Origin: Bacteroidota bacterium
GTDB taxonomy: Bacteria; Bacteroidota; Bacteroidia; Sphingobacteriales; Sphingobacteriaceae
Assembly (NCBI GenBank): GCA_013288685.1
Contig: JABDBM010000007.1
Span: 1-64,000, forward strand
Reading direction: 5' to 3'
DNA: 64,000 nt
Under the pieces are notes generated by a model. That model was not told the DNA's origin. It did not search any database and worked only from the letters and a program-made list of their open reading frames with translations. Shown here one piece after another: positions 42,188 through 51,749 of the stretch. Position 1 is the first letter of the stretch. Each line of letters begins with the position of its first letter. The position numbers were made by a program, and so were the translations under genes.

Positions 42188-43414
42188 TTATAAATCTTGT
42201 TTTATATCATTTAGACCCTTAACACTTAACCTGGCACTTATGCCCGATGCAATAACAGCAATAACCATTACCGTTAAAAATACAAGTCCAACATCGGTTA
42301 TCCGTATCGAAACCGGGTAAGCATCAATCATGGACATTGTTGAACCCATTTTTACCAAACCATAACGCTGTTGCAATATACAAAAACCCAGCCCTAAAAC
42401 AATTCCCACAATGCATCCGGTTATAGAGATCATCATCCCATCAAAAAAGAAAATGCCCTGTATTAATTGCTTATTAGCGCCCAGGCTGGTTAATATCGCT
42501 ATATCCTTCTTTCGCTCAATAACCAGTATGGTTAATGAGCCAATTATATTAAACGCTGCTATAATAACCACAAACGTTAGTATCATGTAAATAGACCACC
42601 GTTCAAAGTTTAATGTTTTATAAAGCACGGCGTTTTGTTCGAGCCGGTTTTTTACAGTAAACTGTGCCCCTATTTTATCTTTAATGGCTGCCTGCACCTC
42701 GTCCACATCGGTTCCTTTTTTATAGTTAATTTCGAGGGAAGAGACGTTAACCGGCTGATTCAGCAAATCGCGTGCGAACTCTATGGGCGTAACTACCATG
42801 TCGTCAAATTCGGGGCCGAGGCCATATACGCCCGATGGTATAATAGAGCGCACCACAAACTCGCTTAACGGACCGGCCCCGCTGCCTGCCGACCGGCTTG
42901 GCGAATAAATTTCTAACTGATTAAATTGATCGCGAACACTGACGCTCAAGCTACTTTGCACTGCCGCCCCGATAACTGCATAATTCTGATTGTCTTTTTT
43001 TAAGGTAAATGATCCGGTTTGTACTATACTGTCCAAACGTGGATTTTTCAAAAAGCCCGGACTCACGCCCTTTATCGTGCCGATAAACGGTCTGTTATCA
43101 TATTTTATCAACACCATTTCCTGCAAAACCCCGGTGTACGAAAATACACGGGGATCGCGCTGAAGCGATGTGAAATAAGCTGTATTCGGATCGAACGTTT
43201 TACCAAGCCTTGGCTCAATTTTTATTTCGGCGGTAAAATTACTGTATGAAGAAAGGATTACTGCCTCAAAACCATTGAACACCGACATGATGATAATAAG
43301 CGCTGCACTGCCAATTAATACGCCAAGCATAGATATGCCCGAGATAATATTGACGGCATGCATTTTCTTACCCGAAAATAAATACCTTTTGGCTATGTAA
43401 ACGGAGGTGTTCAA
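42188..43414 (-). CDS. LolC/LolE-type ABC permease (FtsX superfamily)
   Basis: 408 residues. The N-terminal helix 'GISMLGVLIGSAALIIIMSVFNGFEAVI' is followed by a large periplasmic MacB-PCD-like domain (~50-260) and three C-terminal helices beginning 'WSIYMILTFVVIIAAFNIIGSL' and then 'VIERKKDIAILTSLGANKQLIQGIFF'. Such permeases work with a LolD ATPase to release lipoproteins from the inner membrane. No ATPase gene is adjacent. The start is TTG at 43414 ('NTSVYIAKRYLFS', the usual family N-terminus). Confidence 0.92.
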   Translation of the reverse strand: MNTSVYIAKRYLFSGKKMHAVNIISGISMLGVLIGSAALIIIMSVFNGFEAVILSSYSNFTAEIKIEPRLGKTFDPNTAYFTSLQRDPRVFSYTGVLQEMVLIKYDNRPFIGTIKGVSPGFLKNPRLDSIVQTGSFTLKKDNQNYAVIGAAVQSSLSVSVRDQFNQLEIYSPSRSAGSGAGPLSEFVVRSIIPSGVYGLGPEFDDMVVTPIEFARDLLNQPVNVSSLEINYKKGTDVDEVQAAIKDKIGAQFTVKNRLEQNAVLYKTLNFERWSIYMILTFVVIIAAFNIIGSLTILVIERKKDIAILTSLGANKQLIQGIFFFDGMMISITGCIVGIVLGLGFCILQQRYGLVKMGSTMSMIDAYPVSIRITDVGLVFLTVMVIAVIASGISARLSVKGLNDIKQDL

Positions 43415-43460
43415 GTTGGCGATTGGAAATTAGAGAGTGGTGATTAGTAGCTTTGTTGTA

Positions 43461-44099
43461 TTAAGTTAAAAAGGGGTTGGTTTGTTTTTCGAAGCCGATG
43501 GTAGTTTTAGGACCGTGGCCGGGATAAACGGTACAATCATCGGGCAAGGTAAAAAGTTTTTGCTCAATATTGTCAATAAGCTGCGTAAAATTGCCACCGG
43601 GTAAATCAGTGCGGCCAATGCTGTTGCGAAACAGCACATCACCGCCTATTAAAATATTGGCGCCTTTGTCATAAAAACACAAGTGGGCGGGCGAATGACC
43701 GGGCGCGAAAATTAAAGTAATTTCGGTATTGCCAAATTTGATGGTGCCGGTTTCGGGCAAAAACTCATCGGGCACCGGCGATGGCTCATAACGGATACCC
43801 ATAGCAGGCGCATAGGCAATAACAGCCTCAAGCACCGGCAGTTCTCCTTCGTGAAACTTTGGTTTTAAGCCATATTGATCAAAAATAAATTTATTACCCA
43901 GCACGTGGTCAATATGGCAATGAGTGTTTAGCAATAAAACGGGTTTTAAATTATTATTGCGGATAAAGTTTACCACAGCGTTTTGTTCAGATGACGTTTC
44001 CATACCGGGGTCGATGATGACGCATTCGCCGGTTTCGTCAAATAAAATATAGGTGTTTTCCTGGTAAGGGTTATTGGTAAAGATTTGAACATTTGCCAT
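43461..44099 (-). CDS. MBL-fold hydrolase, glyoxalase II-like
   Basis: 212 residues. The metallo-beta-lactamase motif is 'LLNTHCHIDHVLGN' (HxHxDH). Further metal ligands are in 'IFAPGHSPAHLCFYD', 'LIGGDVLFRNSIGRTDLPGG' and 'VYPGHGPKTTIGFE'. It has no C-terminal helical domain typical of true hydroxyacylglutathione hydrolase, so it is a short YcbL-type thioesterase/hydrolase. Cytoplasmic. Confidence 0.93.
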   Translation of the reverse strand: MANVQIFTNNPYQENTYILFDETGECVIIDPGMETSSEQNAVVNFIRNNNLKPVLLLNTHCHIDHVLGNKFIFDQYGLKPKFHEGELPVLEAVIAYAPAMGIRYEPSPVPDEFLPETGTIKFGNTEITLIFAPGHSPAHLCFYDKGANILIGGDVLFRNSIGRTDLPGGNFTQLIDNIEQKLFTLPDDCTVYPGHGPKTTIGFEKQTNPFLT

Positions 44100-44166
44100 G
44101 CGGTAAAAGTACGGAGAGATTTCGGAATTGGGAATTTCGATTTCGGAATTGGAAAAGGCTTAGCTA

Positions 44167-45078
44167 CTATTTGTAAATCTGTATAATCTTTTTGTTTTTA
44201 AACATAAAAGCCCCTGAACCACTCATTAAAAATATATGGTTTAAGGGCGATATATAAATGTTTAAATCACCTCCCGGAACTGTATATTCTTCTACATCAC
44301 GCTCATTGGTAATAGTGGCGAAATAGTCGTTAAATCCTGTAGTATCAGGACCGGCGACATATATTACATTTCCTATCTTTTCCATTTGATAAATATTGTA
44401 TGCTTTTGTAAAATGGAAAAGGGTATCGGTTTCGCCATTTTTTCTTTTAACATAAAGTTTATTGTCGTCATTTTCCCGGCTTATGCCGTAATTATTGACT
44501 GAAATATCGGCTAACCAATTAGCCTCAGGTATTTGTTTAATAAAGCGCCAATGGTGCGTCGGGTCGTCGCCGCTTAGTAAATACACTTTGTTATCCCAGG
44601 TCTTAACTTCCAGTGGCTGGCGCGGCTTTGAATAAATATGATATGGGAAAAACACATTGGTGTTCATCACGTAGGTTTGCCACGTTTTTCCTAAATCGGC
44701 CGATTTATGTACCCGGCAATAACTTGCCTCGTGAATACCTTTCCACCTGTCAAGACTCCACCATATCCCTTTGTTATCAACGGTGAACTCATTAACCTCG
44801 ATATCTTTCCCCATCCAATTCCACTTCTTGCCTCCGTTTGTGCTTATTTCAATCCCCATAGAACGCCGGAGCAAAACAATGGTATCTTTTGATATTTCAT
44901 AGGCATTGTAAATTTGCCTGTCTTTTTCATCTTCTGTAAGCATTTGCCTCCACGTTGGCGCTTTTGTTTTATGTGGTCGGGAAGTTGTGTCGCCGCGAAA
45001 AACCTTTACCAGCGAATGATCGCGGTGACACGAAAACATCATCAACAAACAAAGCAAGGCGAAGTAATAGAATTTCAT
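44167..45078 (-). CDS. Lipoprotein with BNR/Asp-box-like repeats
   Basis: 303 residues with lipobox 'LMMFSC' (Cys17). Asp-box-like turns 'ISTNGGKKWNWMGK' and 'HKSADLGKTWQTY' suggest a beta-propeller. No sialidase catalytic set (RIP motif, Arg triad) is visible, so no enzyme function is claimed. The mature protein should be in the outer membrane or periplasm. The gene is 67 bases upstream of the MBL hydrolase on the same strand. Confidence 0.78.
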   Translation of the reverse strand: MKFYYFALLCLLMMFSCHRDHSLVKVFRGDTTSRPHKTKAPTWRQMLTEDEKDRQIYNAYEISKDTIVLLRRSMGIEISTNGGKKWNWMGKDIEVNEFTVDNKGIWWSLDRWKGIHEASYCRVHKSADLGKTWQTYVMNTNVFFPYHIYSKPRQPLEVKTWDNKVYLLSGDDPTHHWRFIKQIPEANWLADISVNNYGISRENDDNKLYVKRKNGETDTLFHFTKAYNIYQMEKIGNVIYVAGPDTTGFNDYFATITNERDVEEYTVPGGDLNIYISPLNHIFLMSGSGAFMFKNKKIIQIYK

Positions 45079-45239
45079 AACTGTGAGTTGGTAAACTACG
45101 GTCCAGTTTAATTAGCTATGCAAGGATAAACGCAGTTATCCAAATATAATTGCTGCCGCTGCGTTTTAGGCTACTTTTGCTCACCACTAAGTAGCACCCC
45201 GGCTGTGGGGACACCGCCGTACAGTTGGCGATATGACGG

Positions 45240-45305
45240 CTCCTGAAGTGCCAACCAATCCTCCGTCTTTCGGACTTTCCGGACTTTTCCGACTTCCGAA
45301 CTCCC
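45240..45305. repeat. GGAAAGTCCGA-type short repeats
   Basis: CCGTCTTTCGGACTTTCCGGACTTTTCCGACTTCCGAACTCC: four degenerate units of about 10 bases. Relatives occur at 50041-50075 and 50262-50300, flanking the DUF4270 terminator, and at 11166-11215. The rest of 45079-45306 shows nothing. Confidence 0.65.
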
Positions 45306-45306
45306 C

Positions 45307-46242
45307 TCACATCTCCATCACTTCTTTCTTTTTTTTACTTTTCATTCGTTTCGGCAAAAACTCCAGTATCTCTGTTTTCAGCGCTTCTATCATCCGGCGT
45401 TTTAAAAAATTACGTTGTATCACAATGCTTACTTCGCGCGCCGGTTCGGGCGATTTAAAATAACGCACTTTGTCCAACTGTTTATCGGTAAGGTCGGCCA
45501 GGGCCAGTTCGGGTAAAATTGTGGCGCCGTTATTTTGGTCGACCATTCGTTTCAGCGTTTCAACGCTGCCGGTATTGTATTCAAAATGTTTAAAGCCCTG
45601 GGTGGCTTTGCGCCGCTGGCAAATATTTAAAACCTGCTCGCGCATGCAATGGCCCTCGTTTAATATCCATATCTCTTCCATATCAATATCGTCGGGCACA
45701 ATGTTTTTCTTTTTGGATAATTTACTGTTTTTGGATACATAAGCCACAAAGTTTTCGTAAAAAACCGGAATCTCGGTTAAGCTGGCTTCATGCAAGGGGG
45801 TTGATAATATACCGCAATCAATCAATCCCAGTTTCAATTGCTGGATGATCATTTCGGTGGTTTGCTCCCATACAACGAGTTTTACCTGGGGGTATTTTTC
45901 AATAAAGCCATGCAGTATTTTTGGCAGAATATAAGGCGCAACCGTTGGGATAATGCCAACCTTCAACTCACCCGAAAGCTCTTTTTGCCTGTCGGTGATA
46001 ATCTCCTTTATCTTTTCACTTTCGCCCAACAATACACGGGCCTGCGCAATAATTTCGGTCCCTATTTCGGTAGGCACTACCGGTTGCTTGCTGCGGTCAA
46101 ACAGTTTAACGCCAAGCGTATCCTCCAGTTTTTGTACCTGCATACTTAAGGTAGGCTGGGTAACAAAACATTTTTCGGCGGCTGCCACAAAGCTGCGGTA
46201 AGTATCAACAGCAACAATGTATTCGAGTTGGGTTATGGTCAT
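45307..46242 (-). CDS. oxyR: OxyR-type LysR regulator
   Basis: 311 residues from ATG 46242; an upstream in-frame start adds 12 residues without family similarity. An N-terminal winged HTH ('TQLEYIVAVDTYRSFVAAAE', 'FVTQPTLSMQVQKLEDTLG') and C-terminal LysR sensor domain are present. Two Cys in 'LNEGHCMREQVLNICQRRK' match the redox pair Cys199/Cys208 of E. coli OxyR. It is divergent from the catalase gene. It should sense H2O2 through disulfide formation and activate katA. Confidence 0.93.
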   Translation of the reverse strand: MTITQLEYIVAVDTYRSFVAAAEKCFVTQPTLSMQVQKLEDTLGVKLFDRSKQPVVPTEIGTEIIAQARVLLGESEKIKEIITDRQKELSGELKVGIIPTVAPYILPKILHGFIEKYPQVKLVVWEQTTEMIIQQLKLGLIDCGILSTPLHEASLTEIPVFYENFVAYVSKNSKLSKKKNIVPDDIDMEEIWILNEGHCMREQVLNICQRRKATQGFKHFEYNTGSVETLKRMVDQNNGATILPELALADLTDKQLDKVRYFKSPEPAREVSIVIQRNFLKRRMIEALKTEILEFLPKRMKSKKKKEVMEM

Positions 46243-46257
46243 ATTTGGGGGAATTAG

Positions 46258-46450
46258 AGGCAAGAGATCAAGATTCAATTAGAAGCAAGAGATCAAGATT
46301 CAAGAGGCAAGACTATAGAAAGAAGGAGGCAAGAAAATAAAATCAATGTTCTGTAAATCGCTTATCACGTAGTCACAGTCATGCTTCTTGATTTCTTGTG
46401 TTTCTTCTCTTGCTTCTTGAATCTTGATTTCCTGTTTCTCTTCTATAGCT
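46258..46450. repeat. AAGATTCAAGA-type direct and inverted repeats in the oxyR-katA gap
   Basis: Left: two direct copies of CAAGAGATCAAGATTCAA (46261 and 46286), then AGAGGCAAGACTATAGAA. Right: TCTTGCTTCTTGAATCTTGATTTC (46407-46430), the reverse complement of the left unit, then CTTCTATAGC. The arms are ~100 bases apart in the divergent promoter region. Confidence 0.85.
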
Positions 46451-46489
46451 TTTCTCTATTCAAATATAGTAATTATTGATTTTTTCTAT
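46445..46489 (+). promoter_or_regulatory. Candidate OxyR operator upstream of katA
   Basis: ATAG (46445-46448), N7, CTAT (46456-46459), N6, ATAG (46466-46469), N16, CTAT (46486-46489). The first half matches the OxyR ATAG-N7-CTAT tetranucleotide pattern exactly. It lies 44-88 bases before the catalase ATG. The E. coli spacing rule is only partly met. Confidence 0.4.
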
Positions 46490-46532
46490 TAAATTATTAT
46501 AATGAAGTTTGGTGTACTAAAACTGAGCCAAT

Positions 46533-48035
46533 ATGGAAACCAATAAAAAAAAGCTAACAACTGCATCCGGAATACCGTATGCCGAAAACGAAAACTCAAT
46601 GACTGTTGGGCCCCGTGGTCCCATCCTGCTGCAGGATTTTATCCTGCACGAAAAAATGGCGCATTTTAACCGCGAACGCATCCCCGAAAGGGTAGTACAC
46701 GCCAAAGGATCGGGCGCTTACGGAACTTTTACAGTTACGCACGATATCACTAAATATACCCGCGCCAAATTGTTTAATACTATTGGCAAGCAAACCAAAA
46801 CATTCCTTCGCTTTTCAACCGTGGGCGGCGAAAAAGGTTCGGCTGATACCGAGCGTGACCCGCGCGGCTTTGCCTTGAAATTTTACACCGAAGAAGGTAA
46901 TTGGGATTTAGTAGGTAATAATACTCCCGTGTTCTTTTTAAAAGATCCTAAAAAATTCAGTGATTTTATTCACACCCAAAAACGCGACCCGTATACCAAT
47001 TGCAAAAGCGCCACTATGATGTGGGATTTTTGGAGTTTAAACCCCGAAAGCTTGCACCAGGTTACTATTTTGATGTCGGACCGGGGGACACCTTACGGCT
47101 ACCGCCACATGGATGGTTTTGGGAGCCATACTTTTTCCATGATTAACGCCGCAGGCGAGCGCCATTGGGTAAAATTCCATTTTAAAACCGAACAGGGAAT
47201 TAAAAACTTTACGGATGAAGAGGCAGGCGCCATGCGCGGTAAAAACCCCGATTTTGCACAGCATGATTTGCTAACCCATATTGATGCCGGCGATTTTCCG
47301 AAATGGAAGTTAAAAATACAGGTGATGACCGAAGAACAAGCCAAAACCTATAAATGGAACCCTTTTGATTTAACAAAAGTTTGGCCCCATGGCGATTTTC
47401 CGCTGATTGATGTAGGTGTATTGGAACTAAACAAAAACCCCGATAACTATTTTGCTCATGTAGAGCAATCGGCATTTGCACCAGCGCATGTAGTTGATGG
47501 GATTGGCTACTCGCCCGATAAAATGTTACAGGGACGGCTGCTGTCTTATCCTGATGCCCACCGGCATCGTTTAGGAGGCAATTATGAGCAAATACCGGTA
47601 AACCGTTGCCCTTATGCTATTAACAATTACGAACGCGACGGCCAAATGCGCGTTGACGGCAATGGGGGCGCTGGCCCTAACTATTTCCCAAACAGTTTTG
47701 ATGATATAGTTGCCGACCCGGCTTACAAAGAACCATCATGGGATTTAGGCACCGGCGTAGCTGATTGGTACGACCGTAATGCCGAAGGCGAAAATGACCA
47801 TTATACCCAACCCGGTAATTTGTACCGCCTGATGAGCGCCGAGGCCAAGCACGATTTGGTAACCAATATCACCAACTCCATGAGCGGTATCGACGGGCCA
47901 AAAAAAGAGCAAATTATCAATCGCCAGCTATGTCACTGGTTCCGTGCAGATATTGGCCTGGGAATGGCAGTTGCCAAAGGTTTGCAGTTTAATTTGGATG
48001 AGGCGATGAAGTCAATGCTTGTTCATAGTTCATAG
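46533..48035 (+). CDS. katA: Monofunctional haem catalase, small-subunit clade
   Basis: 500 residues. Catalase signatures: 'FNRERIPERVVHAKGSGAYG' (active-site His in VHAKG), 'TRFSTVGGEKGSADTERDPRGF'-type region ('FLRFSTVGGEKGS', 'DPRGFALKFYTEEGNWDLVGNN') and proximal haem Tyr in 'RLLSYPDAHRHRLG'. It converts H2O2 to water and oxygen in the cytoplasm. The ~500-residue length marks the small-subunit type. It is divergent from oxyR, which likely controls it. Confidence 0.97.
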   Translation: METNKKKLTTASGIPYAENENSMTVGPRGPILLQDFILHEKMAHFNRERIPERVVHAKGSGAYGTFTVTHDITKYTRAKLFNTIGKQTKTFLRFSTVGGEKGSADTERDPRGFALKFYTEEGNWDLVGNNTPVFFLKDPKKFSDFIHTQKRDPYTNCKSATMMWDFWSLNPESLHQVTILMSDRGTPYGYRHMDGFGSHTFSMINAAGERHWVKFHFKTEQGIKNFTDEEAGAMRGKNPDFAQHDLLTHIDAGDFPKWKLKIQVMTEEQAKTYKWNPFDLTKVWPHGDFPLIDVGVLELNKNPDNYFAHVEQSAFAPAHVVDGIGYSPDKMLQGRLLSYPDAHRHRLGGNYEQIPVNRCPYAINNYERDGQMRVDGNGGAGPNYFPNSFDDIVADPAYKEPSWDLGTGVADWYDRNAEGENDHYTQPGNLYRLMSAEAKHDLVTNITNSMSGIDGPKKEQIINRQLCHWFRADIGLGMAVAKGLQFNLDEAMKSMLVHSS

Positions 48036-48077
48036 CCGAAGGTGCATTTTGCCTTTGGTGAGATAGCCTGTAATAAT

Positions 48078-48110
48078 AAAGGGTAATTCATGTGTGATGA
48101 ATTACCCTTT
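48078..48110. terminator. Perfect 13-bp hairpin between katA and glmS
   Basis: AAAGGGTAATTCA (48078-48090) pairs with TGAATTACCCTTT (48098-48110), 7-base loop. It lies between convergent genes and could serve both. Confidence 0.82.
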
Positions 48111-48156
48111 GCTATAAGTCCCGCAAGCCTTTCGGCCATGAACCATGAACTTCCCC

Positions 48157-49995
48157 CTACTCCACCGTTACCGATTTTGCCAGGTTCCTTGGCTGATCAA
48201 CGTTACAGCCGCGCATTACTGCAATGTGGTAGGCCAGCAGTTGTAATGGAATAGTTGCCAGCAGCGGCACAAATGCTTCGTCTGTTTGCGGTATTTCTAT
48301 TACATAATCGGCCATGCCTTTTACCTGGGTATCACCTTCGGTTACAATGGCGATTACATGTCCCTTACGCGCTTTTACCTCCTGGATATTGCTGATTACT
48401 TTTTCGTACGATGAATCTTTGGTGGCGATGAAAACAACCGGCATTTCATCATCAATTAAGGCAATAGGTCCGTGTTTCATCTCGGCAGCCGGATAACCTT
48501 CGGCATGGATATAGGATATTTCCTTCAGCTTTAATGCACCCTCCAACGCTACGGGGAATGAACTTCCACGGCCAAGAAATAAGCAATTTGTCGAATCCTT
48601 AAACTTCGCTGCAATTTCTTTAATGTGGTCGTTTGATTTTAGCGCCCGCTCCACCAGTTCAGGTATGGTGTTTAGTTCAGTTAAGTGTTCTACCAGTTTG
48701 CTTTGCGTAATTCTGCCGCGTTGTTGAGCGATGTAAAAGGCCATCAGCGTTAAAACGGTTACCTGTGCGGTAAATGCCTTAGTAGAAGCTACACCTATTT
48801 CGGGGCCGGCGTGGGTATAAACGCCTGCGTGTGTGGTACGCGGAATAGATGCCCCCACCACATTACAGATCCCAAAAATAGTAGCGCCTTTTTCCTTAGC
48901 CAGCTCTATAGCGGCCATTGTGTCAGCAGTCTCGCCCGACTGCGAAATGGCAATCACCAGGTCCTTTTCGGTGATAATAGGATTGCGGTACCTGAATTCC
49001 GAAGCATACTCAACCTCAACAGGTACGCGCGCATATTCTTCAATTAAATATTCGCCTACCAAACCGGCATGCCATGATGTGCCGCAGGCAACGATAATAA
49101 TACGGTCGATATTCTTTAGCTTTTCGGTGTATTCCTTAATTCCACCCAGTTGTACTTTACCTTGCTGCGGATAAATACGTCCGCGCATACAATCACGTAT
49201 GGAACGTGGCTGTTCGTAAATTTCTTTCAGCATAAAGTGGTCGTAGCCGCCTTTTTCCAGCATCTCCAGCTTTAAGTCCAGTTCCTGGATGTAAGGGGTT
49301 TGTACAACAGTATTATCAATGTTTTTAATCAGCAAATCACCGCGACGAATGTAAGCCACCTCGTTATCATTTAAATAGATTACGTTTTTGGTGTATTCCA
49401 CTATAGGGGTAGCATCCGATGCGATAAAATACTCGCCTTCGCCAACGCCAATAACCATCGGGCTTCCTTTGCGGGCAGCAATCAGCAAATCGGGTTCATC
49501 GGCGCTCATAATTACAATGGCGTAAGCGCCAATTACCTTGGTTAAGGCAACCCTTACCGCTTCGCGCAGATCGAGACCCGTTTCATTTTGTATATGTTCA
49601 ACCAGGTGTATTAATACCTCGGTATCCGTGTCGCTTTTAAAAATATGGCCTTTGGCTATGAGGGTTTCCTTAATAGGACCATAGTTTTCAATAATGCCGT
49701 TGTGAATAATAGTGAGCTTGCGGTTGCCCGATGAATGCGGGTGCGAGTTGCGATCGCTGGGCGCGCCGTGAGTAGCCCAACGGGTGTGGCCCATCCCGAT
49801 GGAGCCATGCATCTCAATATCTTTAACAAAGTTTTCGAGGTCGCTAACTTTGCCGGCTTTTTTATAAACTTTTAAGTCTTTATCGTATAATGCAATACCT
49901 GCACTGTCATAACCGCGATATTCCAAACGGTGCAACCCTTTTATAATTATCGGGTATGCTTCTCTATAACCTATATAACCTACAATTCCACACAT
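48157..49995 (-). CDS. glmS: Glutamine-fructose-6-phosphate aminotransferase (isomerizing)
   Basis: 612 residues. The N-terminal Ntn glutaminase domain starts 'MCGIVGYIGYREAYPII' with the Cys2 nucleophile after Met removal, then 'RLEYRGYDSAGIAL'. Two SIS domains follow ('VACGTSWHAGLVGEYLIEE', 'SQSGETADTMAAIELAKEKG'). The end 'NVDQPRNLAKSVTVE' is the usual C-terminus. It makes glucosamine-6-phosphate, the first step to UDP-GlcNAc. No ribozyme-like leader was seen upstream. Confidence 0.98.
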   Translation of the reverse strand: MCGIVGYIGYREAYPIIIKGLHRLEYRGYDSAGIALYDKDLKVYKKAGKVSDLENFVKDIEMHGSIGMGHTRWATHGAPSDRNSHPHSSGNRKLTIIHNGIIENYGPIKETLIAKGHIFKSDTDTEVLIHLVEHIQNETGLDLREAVRVALTKVIGAYAIVIMSADEPDLLIAARKGSPMVIGVGEGEYFIASDATPIVEYTKNVIYLNDNEVAYIRRGDLLIKNIDNTVVQTPYIQELDLKLEMLEKGGYDHFMLKEIYEQPRSIRDCMRGRIYPQQGKVQLGGIKEYTEKLKNIDRIIIVACGTSWHAGLVGEYLIEEYARVPVEVEYASEFRYRNPIITEKDLVIAISQSGETADTMAAIELAKEKGATIFGICNVVGASIPRTTHAGVYTHAGPEIGVASTKAFTAQVTVLTLMAFYIAQQRGRITQSKLVEHLTELNTIPELVERALKSNDHIKEIAAKFKDSTNCLFLGRGSSFPVALEGALKLKEISYIHAEGYPAAEMKHGPIALIDDEMPVVFIATKDSSYEKVISNIQEVKARKGHVIAIVTEGDTQVKGMADYVIEIPQTDEAFVPLLATIPLQLLAYHIAVMRGCNVDQPRNLAKSVTVE

Positions 49996-50212
49996 AAAAA
50001 AATAAATATTAAATATTATTCATACAAAAGTACCTTTTTAAGTCCGGAAAGTCAGGAAAGTCCGAACCTCCGAAAGAAAAAACGTATGCAATTAATGATT
50101 TTCATGGATAGACAAATGGAACCCGGGAAAGTTTAATAAGAAGTCGGGAAATTCCGGAAGAAGAAAAGAGCAAATCTCGCCCAAGCCGGGTTAAGCGAAA
50201 AAACAAAGGTTA

Positions 50213-50245
50213 AAAAAAATCCAGCCCTTTTTGAGGGCTGGATTT
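50213..50245 (-). terminator. Intrinsic terminator of the DUF4270 gene
   Basis: AAATCCAGCCCT (50217-50228) pairs with AGGGCTGGATTT (50234-50245). On the minus strand it is followed by eight T's. It is in the 308-base gap 49996-50303, which otherwise holds only GGAAAGTCC-type short repeats on both sides of it. Confidence 0.88.
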
Positions 50246-50303
50246 CTATATCTTTATTCTTCGGTCTTTCCGGACCTTACCGACTTCCGGACTTTACCGA
50301 TTC

Positions 50304-51734
50304 TTATTTAGCAATCTTCGTATAAATTACGTTAAGCTTTATACTATAAGGCGAACTTTTGTTTGCTCCGCCGCCTGCAACTGTACGCGCCGCCACTTGT
50401 GGTGTTGGCAAATAATCAACAGTTGTAGTATTGGTTGTGTCAACCGGGGCAATAAAGGTGCCGTAGTCAACTGTTTTCTTCAGTAACATATCCTGCAAAA
50501 AGGAAGTTATTACAAAATGATAGTTCTGTTTGCTTGGGCTATAAAAACCGCCAAAATAAGCTACGCCAACATTTCGCGGATCGCCGGGGGTGCTTGTACC
50601 GCCGATAGTTGCATCTTGTAGCTCAATGTGTTGGTGTGCAATGTCCAGCCGGTACATGGATATTTTAGGCAGCGGATTAAAGGGGTTCAAACCAACCGTA
50701 TTGGTCGGCATCAGGGGTGTTATCACCAGTTCGGCGCGATTTATCACCAAATCACTGTCGCGCTTTAATAAACTACTCCTCAGGTTTTGCAAAAAGGACG
50801 GGAAACTAACCTTAGTGCGCAACCCTGCAAGCCCCTGTAAGTAAATGGTGCTTCTTGACGAGGTGGTATTACTGAGCTCGGTTTGGATGGTTGCTGTATA
50901 TGTATGCTTTATTTGAACAGCAAGGGCCGATATAGGCAACATCACCGATGCCGTATCGACCACGTTCCCGCTAAACGATCTGTAATAAACCGCCAGGGTA
51001 TCGGTGGGTTTTATCATAATAATACCGCCCGGGCCTGTGGTTTTCGCTTTATCAAGGGTAATGTAAAGCCCTTTTACACTGTTATTAAAAGTACTGTTTG
51101 ATGCCAGTGTGGTTGAACTTGCGTTAAAAAAGTAATTGTTAACGAAGTTGATATTTATTGGTACCCGTACCTGGGGCTGCACAATTATCGGCGTATCAGG
51201 GCCACCTGCCACAATACGGGTTACTTTTACCGAATCGTGCGTATGAGCCGTAAATGCCCAGGAGCCAAGTAAGTTCGACGAATTATAATTCCATTGCTTG
51301 GTGTTGTAATAAGTTTTGGTTTTATCAAACAGCTCGTTTAGCTGATAAACGTTAACCTTAAAAGTTGACGTCAGAGAGTCTCCATAAAAGCCATCAGCAA
51401 AGCTCAATACCAGCCTGGCCGAGTCAATAATAATAGTACCACTCGGCAATGAGTATGAACTTTGATTAGGCAAATTAAGGTCGGTAGCTATATTAGCTTC
51501 TGTGGTGCCAAAAATGGGATCATTAAGATAGCCCAGGGCGTTTTTGGCAAGGCCCAATGTTACAACAGAATCCTCCAAAACGGTATTGGTGATCACAGTT
51601 GAAGTATCAACCAGCCCGCCGCCTACATTAACGGTTGAGCTTACGCCCACGCCAACGGTATCCTGATTTTTACAACTATTTAAAATAAAAAGACTTATCA
51701 ACAGGGTTAATAAGTCTAAGCGAAAAAATTTCAT
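50304..51734 (-). CDS. DUF4270 family lipoprotein
   Basis: 476 residues from ATG 51734; a TTG four codons earlier is possible. Lipobox 'LFILNSC'. DUF4270 features include the early 'GLAKNALGYLNDPIFGTTEANIATDL' and 'GTIIIDSARLVLSFADGFYGD' strands. Members are common surface or periplasmic lipoproteins of Bacteroidota with no assigned activity. It is 15 bases downstream of the glycogen-synthase-like gene and probably co-transcribed with it, an arrangement seen in related genomes. Confidence 0.92.
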   Translation of the reverse strand: MKFFRLDLLTLLISLFILNSCKNQDTVGVGVSSTVNVGGGLVDTSTVITNTVLEDSVVTLGLAKNALGYLNDPIFGTTEANIATDLNLPNQSSYSLPSGTIIIDSARLVLSFADGFYGDSLTSTFKVNVYQLNELFDKTKTYYNTKQWNYNSSNLLGSWAFTAHTHDSVKVTRIVAGGPDTPIIVQPQVRVPININFVNNYFFNASSTTLASNSTFNNSVKGLYITLDKAKTTGPGGIIMIKPTDTLAVYYRSFSGNVVDTASVMLPISALAVQIKHTYTATIQTELSNTTSSRSTIYLQGLAGLRTKVSFPSFLQNLRSSLLKRDSDLVINRAELVITPLMPTNTVGLNPFNPLPKISMYRLDIAHQHIELQDATIGGTSTPGDPRNVGVAYFGGFYSPSKQNYHFVITSFLQDMLLKKTVDYGTFIAPVDTTNTTTVDYLPTPQVAARTVAGGGANKSSPYSIKLNVIYTKIAK

Positions 51735-51749
51735 ATATGATTTCAAAGC

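Noticed and set aside
49996..50303. glmS ribozyme or riboswitch upstream of glmS
   Set aside because: No ribozyme core was recognised in the leader; the region holds only short repeats and a terminator for the opposite neighbour.
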